64,000 nucleotides of DNA from assembly GCF_007474535.1 (NCBI RefSeq), contig NZ_VKNW01000004.1, positions 1 through 64,000 of the forward strand, in the 5' to 3' direction. A program made the translations under genes and the position numbers. The first letter of the stretch is position 1, and the number at the start of each line of letters is the position of its first letter. A model generated the notes under the pieces. That model did not search any database and was not told the origin of the DNA. It was given only the letters and a program-made list of their open reading frames with translations. The DNA comes from Chryseobacterium echinoideorum. GTDB taxonomy: Bacteria > Bacteroidota > Bacteroidia > Flavobacteriales > Weeksellaceae. Shown in pieces: positions 26,408 through 35,383 of this stretch.

Positions 26408-27633
26408 GCAAGAAATCCCCTTATTTGAGAGTTGGAACCACTTACTATAAAAACATAGAAAAGCCCTTAATCTCTGGTGATACAACTTCGGTTTTGGTTC
26501 GTTGGAATCGGGAAACAATTATCAACGACCACGGAAAAAGTTTTATTGGGGATATTCCGAAGTATGATGGGTTTTGCTGTATTCCGGAACATTTAGATTA
26601 TCAACAAATCGTTAAAGGTTTTTATAATATTTATAATGAAATTCCTTTTGCTCCTTCTTGTGAAAAGGGCGATTTAAAAAACTTGATTCCTTTCTCGTTA
26701 AAGTTTGTCGACCATATTTTCGGCGAACAGCTAGAAATGGGCTTGGATTATTTGAAAATTCTTTTACAATTTCCAACGCAAATTCTACCAATTTTATGTT
26801 TAGTTTCTAAAGAAAGATCAACCGGAAAATCTACATTCATCAAATGGTTGAAAGAGATTTTCGGTTTGAATATGACCTACATTAAAGGTGATTCTTTTGG
26901 AAGTCAATTTAATTCTGATTGGGCAGCAATGTTAGTGGTGGCTATAGATGAAGTTTTCTTCGATAAAAAAGAAATTACCGAGCGATTAAAATATTTATCG
27001 ACAACCAATAAAGATAAACTCGAAGCCAAAGGAAAAGACAGAGAAGAAATCGATTTTTTCGCCAAGTTTATTTTGTGTTCCAATAACGAAGAAAATTTCA
27101 TTCAAATTGATGAAAATGAAATCCGATTCTGGATTCTAAAAATTAATCCTATTAAAACTGAAAATACCGAGTTTCTCAGCAATCTCATTGCAGAGATCCC
27201 CTACTTTCTTCGGTTTTTAATTGATCGAGCATTTTCAACGGAGAAGAAAACACGAATGTGGTTTTCTGCCGATGAAATAAGAACTAAAGCACTTCAAAAA
27301 TTAGTTTTCAAGAATAATAATAAACTGGAATCTAAGATAATTGAGTTGCTGTATGAGTTTTTTGAAAGCAATAATGATGAACAGATCAATGTTGTTCCAC
27401 AGGATTTACTGAATATGATGAATCGAATGTTCAGACCAACGTATTGGACAAGAAATGATATTCGAAATCTACTCAAAGAAACTTGGAAATTAGTTCCACA
27501 AACTAATGGTTTGACTTATATCAGATACGATATTGATTTTGCTGGAATCTTTTACCAGAATAATTCAGTTGGACGGTTTTTCACCATAAAAAAGGATTTT
27601 ATCCTTAGTAAATATGTTGAACTGTTGAATTAA
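26404..27633 (+). CDS. Primase-helicase-like P-loop protein (DUF5906-type)
   Basis: 409 residues. A P-loop reads 'SKERSTGKSTFIKWLKEIFG', followed by 'MLVVAIDEVFFDKKEI' as a Walker B segment and 'FILCSNNEENF' as a sensor. This arrangement is that of superfamily 3-like helicases in phage and element primases (DUF5906/NrS-1-type). It probably unwinds the origin of the excised circle. It is coupled to the excisionase gene and followed by a hexamer-repeat region, then the Toprim protein. Confidence 0.75.
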   Translation: MSKKSPYLRVGTTYYKNIEKPLISGDTTSVLVRWNRETIINDHGKSFIGDIPKYDGFCCIPEHLDYQQIVKGFYNIYNEIPFAPSCEKGDLKNLIPFSLKFVDHIFGEQLEMGLDYLKILLQFPTQILPILCLVSKERSTGKSTFIKWLKEIFGLNMTYIKGDSFGSQFNSDWAAMLVVAIDEVFFDKKEITERLKYLSTTNKDKLEAKGKDREEIDFFAKFILCSNNEENFIQIDENEIRFWILKINPIKTENTEFLSNLIAEIPYFLRFLIDRAFSTEKKTRMWFSADEIRTKALQKLVFKNNNKLESKIIELLYEFFESNNDEQINVVPQDLLNMMNRMFRPTYWTRNDIRNLLKETWKLVPQTNGLTYIRYDIDFAGIFYQNNSVGRFFTIKKDFILSKYVELLN

Positions 27634-27666
27634 CTGATAATGAAAATAAAATCAAATACTTAACAG

Positions 27667-27817
27667 TCAACAAAATCCTCAACAAACTTTAAAATCCAAC
27701 TTTTTGTTGAATGTCTGTTGAGTGCTGAAACTCTAGTTTGTTGAATCGTTGAGGCTTTGTTGAATATCCAAATTGTATTTAATCAATAGGTTACAATGTT
27801 TACTCAACAATTCAACA
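27667..27817. repeat. Iteron-like cluster of TGTTGA/TCAACA hexamers, candidate replication origin
   Basis: Within 151 bp there are eight exact copies in both orientations: 27667, 27679, 27705, 27716, 27739, 27758, 27804 and 27812, plus a near copy CGTTGA at 27747. The stretch is non-coding and lies between two replication genes, where origins of small mobile elements are often found. Confidence 0.55.
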
Positions 27818-27854
27818 AAAAATATCTCATTCAAAACACGGAAAATTTAACGCT

Positions 27855-28838
27855 ATGAACTGTAAACAATTTAACAGCATATCGTTGGAAGAAGTCCTCC
27901 TTTCTCTCGGACACCTTCCCACGAAACAAAATGAAAAAGAAGCTTGGTATCTCAACCCCTTTGCCATCGAATCCCAAGCCTCTTTTAAATTAAATAAAAG
28001 ACTTAATGCGTGGTATCTTCATTCAGAAGGCATAGGTGGTAATAACACCGATTTTATGAAGAAATATTTAAAGACCTCGGTAAATGAAGTTCTGGACTGG
28101 GCCAAAAAACAAAATTTTTCTTCTTTTCATCAGCAGGCACAGGTGAGAAAGTCAGAACCAAATTACAAAATTGATGAAATACTTGATCTCCAGAATCCAA
28201 ACCTAAAAAAATATTTGCAGGGACGTGGATTAAGTTCTAAAACCTACGAGTACATAAAAGAGGTACGATTTACAATCGGAGAAAAAAAACTCTATGCAAT
28301 TGGCTTCGAAAATTTATCCGGAGGCTTTGAGCTTCGTAATTCTTTTTATAAAGGTTCATTGTTGAAAAAGAATATTTCAATAATTAATCTCAATAGTAAT
28401 GTACAGGGTGTATCAAATTTTAAAGATCAAAATATTAAAGCTGTAGCAGTTTTTGAAGGTTTTATGGATGCCTTGTCTTTTATAGAAATGCAGAAATCTT
28501 TCTCTGGAGATATTCTCGTAATGAATTCCATTGCTCTTTTAAACAAATCCATAGAACATTTGAAAAACTATTCTGATATCAATCTTTTTTTAGACAATGA
28601 TAATGCAGGAATCAAATGTAAGACTTTAATCATAAAATCTTTTCCGGAAGCAAAAGATCATTCCGATATCTATTCAAACCATAAAGATCTGAACGAATTT
28701 TTGATACAACGGATAAATAAAGATGTTGCGATTAACATAGGTACGAATTCTATAAAATTTTCTGAAGCTGATAAAATAGAAGAGATAAAGCCGGAACCAG
28801 AAATTAGAAACTCAAATGGTTTTAAAATGAAACGTTGA
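27855..28838 (+). CDS. Toprim-domain primase-like protein
   Basis: 327 residues. The N-terminal 90 residues resemble the CHC2 zinc-binding primase domain without its cysteines ('AWYLNPFAIESQASFKLNKR'). The Toprim domain shows 'VAVFEGFMDALSFIEM' (catalytic Glu) and 'INLFLDNDNAGIKC' (DxD motif). Such proteins occur in mobilizable Bacteroidetes elements, next to the mob gene, and prime lagging-strand synthesis after transfer or replication. The start ATG 27855 directly follows the hexamer cluster. Confidence 0.78.
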   Translation: MNCKQFNSISLEEVLLSLGHLPTKQNEKEAWYLNPFAIESQASFKLNKRLNAWYLHSEGIGGNNTDFMKKYLKTSVNEVLDWAKKQNFSSFHQQAQVRKSEPNYKIDEILDLQNPNLKKYLQGRGLSSKTYEYIKEVRFTIGEKKLYAIGFENLSGGFELRNSFYKGSLLKKNISIINLNSNVQGVSNFKDQNIKAVAVFEGFMDALSFIEMQKSFSGDILVMNSIALLNKSIEHLKNYSDINLFLDNDNAGIKCKTLIIKSFPEAKDHSDIYSNHKDLNEFLIQRINKDVAINIGTNSIKFSEADKIEEIKPEPEIRNSNGFKMKR

Positions 28839-29116
28839 TAAAGCGTGCTGTATGTTTTTACCAACTACCCGCAGAAGTTAGGAGCGCATTCGCAACTTTG
28901 AAGGTCGTGCCTCCCAACAAAGTTTCAAATACGCTCTGCGAGGCTTTTAACCTGAGTAAAATAGACTAAGGTTGACTGGTAAAAACCTGTGTAAAAAGCA
29001 CACAGGTCTATTTCAAAAGTGTGCAAAATATGCACAGGTAAATTGGAATTCTGTATAATATTTTACAGCAATTTTAATCAAAGAAATCTTTGATAAACTT
29101 TTAAAGATGAATAATA
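28839..29116. other. Intergenic region with inverted repeats, candidate oriT of the mobilizable element
   Basis: Perfect inverted repeat ACCTGTGT / ACACAGGT (28985-28992, 29000-29007; 7-nt loop), then GTGCA / TGCAC (29021-29025, 29031-29035). A GC-richer patch of weak inverted character (28875-28945) precedes them. Location directly in front of the relaxase gene is typical for oriT. No nic site can be named. Confidence 0.45.
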
Positions 29117-30277
29117 ATGAAGACTTCAATTAATTTTAAAGCTGTCAAATCGGATTCTGAAACTCATAATTTCAGAAAGAAAACTTTCGACTATATCCGT
29201 AAAGATCTGACATCAAAGAATGAATATTGGATGGAGCAGAAAATAGCTGACCGAAACCAACAGATCGAAGGGTATTGTAAAGAAAAGTCCGGAAGAAAAT
29301 TACAGAAAAATGCAATGCCAGTTCGGGAAGCTGTAGTTGTTATTAAAGAAGACACAACCATGTTGGAACTTCAAAACTTGGCGAAGAGACTGGAAGAAGA
29401 ATTGAAAATAAGAGTTTTTCAGATTGCCATTCACAAAGACGAAGGTCATTATGACAAAGATACTAACGAATGGAAACCAAACTATCACGCTCATTTAGTA
29501 GCGGATTGGCAGAATTTGGAAACAGGAAAAACATTAAAACATCAATCTTACCACTATTCAAAAATGCAGGATCTGACAGCTGAATGTCTGAATATGGAAA
29601 GGGGAATTTCTGGATCGAAAGGAAGATTAGAGGCTATTGAATTTAAAATTCAGCAAAAGGAAGAAGATCTTAAAGTTTTGGAAGAAAGATTCAGTACTAT
29701 GAAATCTGAGATAAGTTCCAAAAAATCCGAAGAGCTGATAGTTAAGGAAAATGATTTTTTAGGTTTTAAAAAAATTAAAACGGACAAAACAATTGCGAAT
29801 TATGAAAAAGCACTTAGAACTTACAAAAGCACAATTCTACAAAATAAAACTGAGTTAGATTCTAAGTCAAAACAAATTATTGAGCTCAATACAAAGGTTG
29901 ATGATTTAAAAAAACAAATACATCTATTTAAAAACACAAACGCTGTTCTATTGTCCAATCCGACCATTTTTGCTTCTGAAAAGAAAAAATATTTAGATTC
30001 TGTCACCAATATTCTTGAAAGAGAGATAAAATTTTCAAGATATAGAAGTCCAAACTTAGATAGAACAGATAAGCAAAAGCTAATATCGGAAATGGGGCAG
30101 ATTGCAGAAAAAATTTGTAAAGAAAATAATATCCCATTCTCCGCTATTAATGAGATTTTTAAAGACAATGAAATTTCAAATCAGCTTTTCAGTTCCTTAC
30201 TCTTTGGTAATAACAATAAAAATTATGAGGCTGAGGATATTCCAATATATAAGAAAAGAAGTAGAAAAAGAAACTAA
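29117..30277 (+). CDS. MobV-like relaxase / mobilization protein
   Basis: 386 residues. The N-terminal 180 residues hold the metal-binding histidine signature 'WKPNYHAHLVADW' preceded by 'IHKDEGHYDKDT', as in Pre/MobV relaxases that nick oriT and pilot the strand. The C-terminal half is a long coiled coil (KEEDLKVLEERF...LDSKSKQIIELNTKV), common in this group. The nicking Tyr cannot be named with certainty. It is the last gene of the element and the reason it is called mobilizable. Confidence 0.7.
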   Translation: MKTSINFKAVKSDSETHNFRKKTFDYIRKDLTSKNEYWMEQKIADRNQQIEGYCKEKSGRKLQKNAMPVREAVVVIKEDTTMLELQNLAKRLEEELKIRVFQIAIHKDEGHYDKDTNEWKPNYHAHLVADWQNLETGKTLKHQSYHYSKMQDLTAECLNMERGISGSKGRLEAIEFKIQQKEEDLKVLEERFSTMKSEISSKKSEELIVKENDFLGFKKIKTDKTIANYEKALRTYKSTILQNKTELDSKSKQIIELNTKVDDLKKQIHLFKNTNAVLLSNPTIFASEKKKYLDSVTNILEREIKFSRYRSPNLDRTDKQKLISEMGQIAEKICKENNIPFSAINEIFKDNEISNQLFSSLLFGNNNKNYEAEDIPIYKKRSRKRN

Positions 30278-30725
30278 TAACCACAATTTGTTGCAGAGTG
30301 GTTTCTTTGGTTTACCAGCAAGGAAGCAAGGATTCAAGAAATCAAGGAAGCAACCAATCAAGCAAGCTATTGCGCTAATTTGATTGATCGCATCTTTTAT
30401 GTAGTGGAATCTCCTATTTTTCAACATTTTGCATTTTAAAGAAATGTTTTTTATTTTTTTTTAAAAAAAATATTAGAAGGAAGCAAAAATAAGCAAAATG
30501 GTTAAGACCATTCATATACAGTAGTTTATAAAACGTGAGGGAAAATTTGGAAGTAGGTGTCCGACAGGTTTTGAGCTTAAAATGACAAGGTTAGGTTACT
30601 AAATCGTTACTGACTATCATCTAATCGATAGCGATATAATACGTTATATTTCAGTCATTTGCACTTGTTTTCATATCCCCTTGTAACTCAATAAAATTTA
30701 ATTTTAAACGTTAAACAATTGAGTT
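30278..30725. other. Junction zone between the two mobile elements
   Basis: 448 bp without a convincing gene. It begins with imperfect direct repeats of CAAGGAAGCAA (30317-30355), passes through an A/T-run stretch (30450-30475), and ends in the promoter zone of the ICE integrase. The right end of the mobilizable element and the left end of the conjugative element should both lie here. An open frame at 30102-30383 overlaps the relaxase gene and is not supported. Confidence 0.4.
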
Positions 30726-31976
30726 ATGGAACAAGAGAAAAGATCCACGTTCAAACTGCTTTTCTACCTAAAGAAGAATGAACCTAAGAAGAACGGAAAC
30801 GTGCCTGTTATGGGACGTATCACTATTGACGGAATACCAAAATCCTTTAGTACCAAACTGGACATCAACCCCAATAATTGGGATTTAAAGCACGGAAGAG
30901 TTTTAGGTAAAAGTGCCCAGGCCCTGGGTACCAATCTCAAATTGGACAATATACGGGTGCGTATCAAGAAGATTTACGATGATATGCTCAAGGATGAAGG
31001 CTTTACAACTGCACAAAAAGTAAAGCTGTCCTTTTTAGGGGTTGGTGTAATGGATGATGCCATCCTTAAAGTATTTAAAGACCAGAATGAGGATTTTGAA
31101 AGGATGGTCAGCAAAGGAAAACGTTCTCAGAATACTTACAATAAATACAAGACTGTATACAACCATCTTAATGAATTTATCAAGGAACGCTATCACAGGG
31201 AAGATTTGGCATTTCGGGAACTTACCTCAGACTTTATCCGGGAGTTCGATTTCTTTCTACGAATAGATAAAGAATGTACACATAATACGGTTTGGGTTTA
31301 TACCATGCCGGTCATTGCTTTGGCTGATCTTGCGATTAAAAAAGGCCTTATACGCCAAAACCCTTTTGAAGATTACGAAATCAGTATGGAAGAAACTGAT
31401 CGCAGCTATCTTTTAAAGGAGAATGTAGAAAAGCTAATGCTTCTAAAACCGTCTAAGGACAAATATGAATTTGTAAAAGATATTTTCATTTTCAGTTGCT
31501 TTACAGGGCTTTCTTATATTGATATTCAAAAGCTGAAATGGAGCAACATACAGTCCTTTTTTGATGGTCACCAATGGATCATCAGCAGAAGAAAAAAATC
31601 AGATGTTGCTTCAAACGTCCGCCTATTGGAAATTCCGAAACTTATAATTGAAAAATACAGGGGACTTACACGTAACGATTATGTTTTTCCGGTTCCTTCC
31701 AATGCTACCTGCAATAGCCATGTAAAGAAAATGATAGAAGAAGCAGAAATTGTTACAGAACAGAAAATAACATTTCATACTGCACGCCACACATTTGCTA
31801 CCATGTTCCTGACCGAAGGTGTTCCACTTGAAAGCCTTAGCAAAATGATGGGACATAAAAATATTTCTACCACACAGATTTACGCCAAGATTACAAATCA
31901 AAAAATCAGCAAGGATATGGATTTGGTGGCACCTAAATTTAAGGAGATTGAAGACGCATTTTTGACAGTCTTATAA
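30726..31976 (+). CDS. IntDOT-like tyrosine recombinase of the conjugative element
   Basis: 416 residues, close to the 411 of IntDOT. Catalytic-domain residues: His351 and Arg354 (HTARHTF), His377 (MGHKNIST) and Tyr386 (IYAKI). At the place of the first catalytic Arg the sequence reads TGLSYIDI, with Ser263. In IntDOT the same Arg is also replaced by Ser, so the enzyme is expected to be active and to belong to that family. The first residues (FKLLFYLKKNEPKKNGNVPV) are the usual arm-type DNA-binding start. A terminator follows. Confidence 0.92.
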   Translation: MEQEKRSTFKLLFYLKKNEPKKNGNVPVMGRITIDGIPKSFSTKLDINPNNWDLKHGRVLGKSAQALGTNLKLDNIRVRIKKIYDDMLKDEGFTTAQKVKLSFLGVGVMDDAILKVFKDQNEDFERMVSKGKRSQNTYNKYKTVYNHLNEFIKERYHREDLAFRELTSDFIREFDFFLRIDKECTHNTVWVYTMPVIALADLAIKKGLIRQNPFEDYEISMEETDRSYLLKENVEKLMLLKPSKDKYEFVKDIFIFSCFTGLSYIDIQKLKWSNIQSFFDGHQWIISRRKKSDVASNVRLLEIPKLIIEKYRGLTRNDYVFPVPSNATCNSHVKKMIEEAEIVTEQKITFHTARHTFATMFLTEGVPLESLSKMMGHKNISTTQIYAKITNQKISKDMDLVAPKFKEIEDAFLTVL

Positions 31977-31995
31977 TTAACTTCTATCAATAACG

Positions 31996-32017
31996 AGCAG
32001 AACTTATCGGTTCTGCT
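31996..32017 (+). terminator. Terminator of the ICE integrase
   Basis: Stem AGCAGAAC / GTTCTGCT with a 6-nt loop, followed by TTTTTT. Confidence 0.85.
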
Positions 32018-32611
32018 TTTTTTATGCCCATACTTTTTGTAGCCAAAGCACATTTACTTTACTTTCCTATTCCCCTACTATAAAAGAGCTTTTCGGCTAC
32101 TCCTGGAACAGAAGATTAAAAAATATTGCCATCAACTTCTCCCATACAAAATAATTTTTAATCCTCCATAAGTGTGGCTCTAATAGCCACACAGCTTTGA
32201 AAAAGTGTTTTAAAAATTCAGCGAATTGGAAGTGTTATTTCAATTCACTGTAAACCATTTCTCAATGCCATCTTCTTGGCTTCCACATTCATTTTATCCA
32301 AAGACCCGTATGCTTTTTTGTCCCATTTCAAGAGCAAAGGTATTTCCGTGTTCTTAACGCACCACAAAGGTCAGGCAAGTTTGGAAAATAATCTCCACCC
32401 TTTGGGTAGTATTTTTTTCCAAAACCTTGGTGCTGCTAAACACGAACCTTTTATGCTCGTGAAACGAAACATAGCATACTCCGGCTCTTTAAACGAATAA
32501 AAAAAATGTCAGACAGAAAGATTAAAAATATTGGAAATGGTAATGAAACGAAACAGCACCTCCTCTCATTGCCGAATAAATCTAAAAAATAATAACTCAA
32601 AATTAAAGAAT
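32018..32611. other. Gene-poor stretch in front of ssb
   Basis: 594 bp without a gene that can be supported. A 74-codon plus-strand frame (32276-32500) has no family resemblance and a biased composition, so it is left out. An upstream ATG at 32531 opens the ssb frame 27 codons early, but those codons do not look like an SSB N-terminus. The region probably carries the promoter of the ssb-PRTRC gene set. Confidence 0.35.
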
Positions 32612-32989
32612 ATGAACATCACAGGAAGACTGACAAGGGATGCGGAAGTACGCACAACGTCACAGGAAAAACAAGTAGTAAACTTTTCGATAGCAACCAA
32701 CGACAGCTACCGTAACAAACAGGGCGAACGCATAGAGCAAACTACCTATTTCTATTGCTCATACTGGATAAGCCCGAATGTAGCGAAGATACTCACTAAA
32801 GGCACATTGGTAGAGCTGACAGGCAGGGTAAGTGCTAGGGCGTGGACAGGTAATGACGGAGAAGCACACGCAGGATTAAATTTCCATACCTCAAACATCA
32901 AACTGCACGGAGGGGGCAAGAAATCAGAAACCGCACAAACTATCACAGGAACGAGCAACAACAAGGATGAGGAAGACCTCCCATTTTAA
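32612..32989 (+). CDS. ssb: Single-stranded DNA-binding protein
   Basis: 125 residues starting MNITGRLTRDAEVRTT, the regular SSB start, so ATG 32612 is chosen. An OB fold is followed by 'GTLVELTGRVSARAW' and a short tail ending DEEDLPF, the acidic tip used by SSB to bind partner enzymes. It probably protects the single strand during conjugation or replication of the element. The next gene starts 34 bp behind the stop. Confidence 0.93.
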   Translation: MNITGRLTRDAEVRTTSQEKQVVNFSIATNDSYRNKQGERIEQTTYFYCSYWISPNVAKILTKGTLVELTGRVSARAWTGNDGEAHAGLNFHTSNIKLHGGGKKSETAQTITGTSNNKDEEDLPF

Positions 32990-33023
32990 CGACAAATATT
33001 TCAAACATTTAAAATCATTTATC

Positions 33024-34097
33024 ATGGCACATAATATCAATTTCAACGAGAGAACAGGACGTTATTCATTCTTTAGCGTACAACAAAAAGCGTGGCACGG
33101 TTTAGGGCAAATCGTGGAGCAATACCCTACAAGCGAGGAAGCTATCAAATATGCAGGGTTAGATTATGAAGTCGTAAAATCTCCATTGTTTACAAAAGGT
33201 TCGGACATTATGGAAACCACCAATGGCATAGAGATAGGCAGTACTGAATTAGAAGTGCCTAATTATTACGCTAACATTCGCACCGATAACAATAAAGTAT
33301 TGGGAGTAGTCGGCAAGGATTACCACATTGTACAAAACCGTGAAGCCTTTAATTTCTTTGATGCTATTGTAGGCGGTGACGAGGGCATTCTGTACGAAAC
33401 CGCAGGAGCATTAGGCAACGGAGAACGCATTTTCATCACAGCCAAACTGCCCGACTATATTCGTGTGGGTAATGGCGATGATGTTACGGAAAAGTACATT
33501 TTCTTAACCACTTCGCACGATGGTAGCGGAAGTATCACAGCCGCATTTACACCAATCCGTATTGTTTGCCAAAACACCTTAAACGCTTCATTACGCAATA
33601 TGACCAATGTTGTTCGTATCAAGCACACTTCGGGAGCAAAACAACGTATCGAGAACGCTCACAAGATTATGGGACTTGCCAACACATTGAGCGACCAATT
33701 AGAGGGGATTTTCAACGAATGGGCAAAAGTAAAGGTAACAGACCGTGAAGTTAAAAAGCTAATCCAATTGGCACTTTGCCCGAATAAGGAAACGCTTGAC
33801 CTACTTAAAAAAGGTGCAGAAGATGAAATTTCCACCGTGTTCAAAAACACCGTAGAGGATGCCTTTGCATACGCAATGATAAGCGACACCCAACAAATGG
33901 ACACTACCAAAGGCACATTGTTCGGAGCGTATAATGCGGTTACTGGCTACTATCAGAACGTAAGAAAGTACAAAGACGATGAAGCCAAGTTACAGAGTAT
34001 TGTACTGGGTGGAACTGCTCAACTCAAGTCACAGAAAGCATTTGAATTGTGTAATGGCTTTGCATTAGACGGAGCAGAAATCTTTAATCTTAATTAA
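33024..34097 (+). CDS. DUF932 domain protein
   Basis: 357 residues from ATG 33024 (MAHNINFNERTGRYSFFS). The DUF932 signatures 'KAWHGLGQIVEQYPT', 'VLGVVGKDYHIVQNREAF' and 'TPIRIVCQNTLNASL' are all present. These proteins are frequent on plasmids and conjugative elements, often close to ssb, and some are called LGT (lateral gene transfer candidate) proteins; the molecular role is unknown. The frame is open 19 codons further upstream, overlapping ssb, but the chosen start is the family one. Confidence 0.88.
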   Translation: MAHNINFNERTGRYSFFSVQQKAWHGLGQIVEQYPTSEEAIKYAGLDYEVVKSPLFTKGSDIMETTNGIEIGSTELEVPNYYANIRTDNNKVLGVVGKDYHIVQNREAFNFFDAIVGGDEGILYETAGALGNGERIFITAKLPDYIRVGNGDDVTEKYIFLTTSHDGSGSITAAFTPIRIVCQNTLNASLRNMTNVVRIKHTSGAKQRIENAHKIMGLANTLSDQLEGIFNEWAKVKVTDREVKKLIQLALCPNKETLDLLKKGAEDEISTVFKNTVEDAFAYAMISDTQQMDTTKGTLFGAYNAVTGYYQNVRKYKDDEAKLQSIVLGGTAQLKSQKAFELCNGFALDGAEIFNLN

Positions 34098-34105
34098 ATA
34101 ACAAC

Positions 34106-34133
34106 AGGCTACCGCTTTAGTCGGTGGTAGCCT
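34106..34133 (+). other. Stem-loop between the DUF932 and DUF1281-like genes
   Basis: Arms AGGCTACC (34106-34113) and GGTAGCCT (34126-34133) form an 8-bp stem. No T run follows, so it is more likely an mRNA-stability or processing structure than a terminator. Confidence 0.5.
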
Positions 34134-34149
34134 ACTAAAAATATTCATT

Positions 34150-34617
34150 ATGGCAAATTGGTGCAGTAATACGGTTGTATTCGAGGGGAAACCTGAAACA
34201 ATCACAGCAATACAGGAACTTTTTCATTTAATGAAGGAAAAGGAAGAAGAAACAGAAGAAGGACAATTACCCGAATTTATTTCTAAAGACAATGGCGGTT
34301 ATTTCTTCAATATCTATTGGAACGAGGGCGATGAAGGACAATTTCAGTATGAAACAAGGTGGTCGCCTAATATAGAAATCATTCAAAAGATAGCGGAACA
34401 TTACGATGTGAATTTCACACACGACTATGAAGAAATAGGCAATCTAGTATATGGCAGAGCAACATTTTATGACAAGGTACTCACGGATATTTATTTAGAA
34501 GACGAGGATTTTGAGCAATACAATTTCAATGAAGAAACAGATACGTACCATTTCGAGGGGGAAACATTCGATAGCGATTGTGAGATACTAGAAACACTTT
34601 TAGAACGAAAACTATAA
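34150..34617 (+). CDS. DUF1281-like ferredoxin-fold protein of plasmids and ICEs
   Basis: 155 residues beginning MANWCSNTVVFEGKPETITA, which is the conserved opening of the YubB/Api92-like family found on plasmids and conjugative elements. The rest is strongly acidic and contains aromatic-rich strands ('RWSPNIEIIQKIAEHY'). Function unknown. It lies in a row of small co-oriented genes from ssb to the PRTRC set. Confidence 0.72.
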   Translation: MANWCSNTVVFEGKPETITAIQELFHLMKEKEEETEEGQLPEFISKDNGGYFFNIYWNEGDEGQFQYETRWSPNIEIIQKIAEHYDVNFTHDYEEIGNLVYGRATFYDKVLTDIYLEDEDFEQYNFNEETDTYHFEGETFDSDCEILETLLERKL

Positions 34618-34622
34618 TTGTT

Positions 34623-34832
34623 ATGAAAATAACAGACTTGAACGGTTGTCTTATTGAGATAACGAACCTCAAAGAAGCTATTGAAATAGCAAGGCAATAC
34701 AAAGAGTACCGCCACGAGGATAAAAGTTTCTCCGAGTTTGACAAACGACAAAAAGCCTATTGGGCAGATATGCACGAGAAACTAGAAAAAGCAAAGGAAA
34801 AAACAACAACAATTAAAATTTCAGAACTATGA
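34623..34832 (+). CDS. Small hypothetical ICE protein
   Basis: 69 residues, charged and helical (LKEAIEIARQYKEYRHEDKSF, with Lys-rich C-terminus). It starts 5 bp behind the previous stop and its TGA overlaps the next ATG (ATGA), so it is translated as part of the operon. No family recognised. Confidence 0.65.
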   Translation: MKITDLNGCLIEITNLKEAIEIARQYKEYRHEDKSFSEFDKRQKAYWADMHEKLEKAKEKTTTIKISEL

Positions 34833-35353
34833 ACGCAAATTTTTTCAATCAGATAGCACAGTTGGACTTTACAGGAATTTTACAACTAAACATAGCTAAA
34901 GGAGCAGAAAGCAACCTAATTGTATCAGTAATACTCAACAACGAGCAATGCGGAGATAACGCCAAAAACCTCATTCCCCCATTGACATTTAACGCCACAC
35001 CACAGGAGTTTGACGAGGGATTTTTTGAGCAGATAAAAACACCTGTACAAAAGGTATCGGGTTTAATGGTAGATATGGAAAAGTTCCTTAAACAAATGGA
35101 AGAAGCCAAAAAGCAATCGGCAATGGAAAAAGAAAAAGCCGATAAAGAAAAAAAGGAAAAAGAAACCAAAGACAAGAAGTTCAAAGACGGGATGGCAAAG
35201 GCTGACGAACTGGAGAAAGACGGCAAATTCCGTGATGCGTGGATGAAAGTACCCGATATAACGGAGTTCCCCGAAAAAGCGGACGAAATCCGTAAACGCA
35301 AAACGGAATTATCGGAGAAGTTTTCAACACCGAGCCTTTTCGGAGCAGAGTAA
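34829..35353 (+). CDS. PRTRC system protein E
   Basis: 174 residues. The N-terminal half, beginning 'FFNQIAQLDFTGILQLNIAKG' and continuing 'LIPPLTFNATPQEFDEGFFE', is the PRTRC-E domain. A Lys/Glu coiled coil (KEKADKEKKEKETKDKKF) and a short 'KVPDITEFPEKADEIRKR' tail follow. PRTRC stands for ParB-related, ThiF-related cassette, a plasmid/ICE gene set of unknown mechanism. It is coupled to the previous gene by an ATGA overlap. Confidence 0.82.
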   Translation: MNANFFNQIAQLDFTGILQLNIAKGAESNLIVSVILNNEQCGDNAKNLIPPLTFNATPQEFDEGFFEQIKTPVQKVSGLMVDMEKFLKQMEEAKKQSAMEKEKADKEKKEKETKDKKFKDGMAKADELEKDGKFRDAWMKVPDITEFPEKADEIRKRKTELSEKFSTPSLFGAE

Positions 35354-35383
35354 ACCAATTGTTTAACACTTAAAACGAACATT

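Larger units (their letters stand above)
23200..30550 (+). mobile_element. Integrative mobilizable element (boundaries approximate)
   Basis: Seven co-oriented genes behave as one module: HTH/zinc-ribbon protein, tyrosine recombinase, membrane protein, excisionase-like protein, primase-helicase-like protein, Toprim primase-like protein and MobV-like relaxase. It encodes no conjugation pore, so transfer would need a helper; a conjugative element lies immediately to its right. The left end lies between the dnaK terminator and 23315; the right end lies between 30278 and 30725. Coordinates are estimates. Confidence 0.7.

Noticed and set aside
23077..30725. Direct repeats marking the ends of the mobilizable element
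   Set aside because: I compared the dnaK 3' flank with the 30.3-30.7 kb junction by eye and found no shared stretch long enough to be trusted, so no att sites are annotated.
32276..32500. 74-codon plus-strand frame in front of ssb
   Set aside because: No family resemblance and no operon link. It could be a small gene, but nothing in the sequence supports it.
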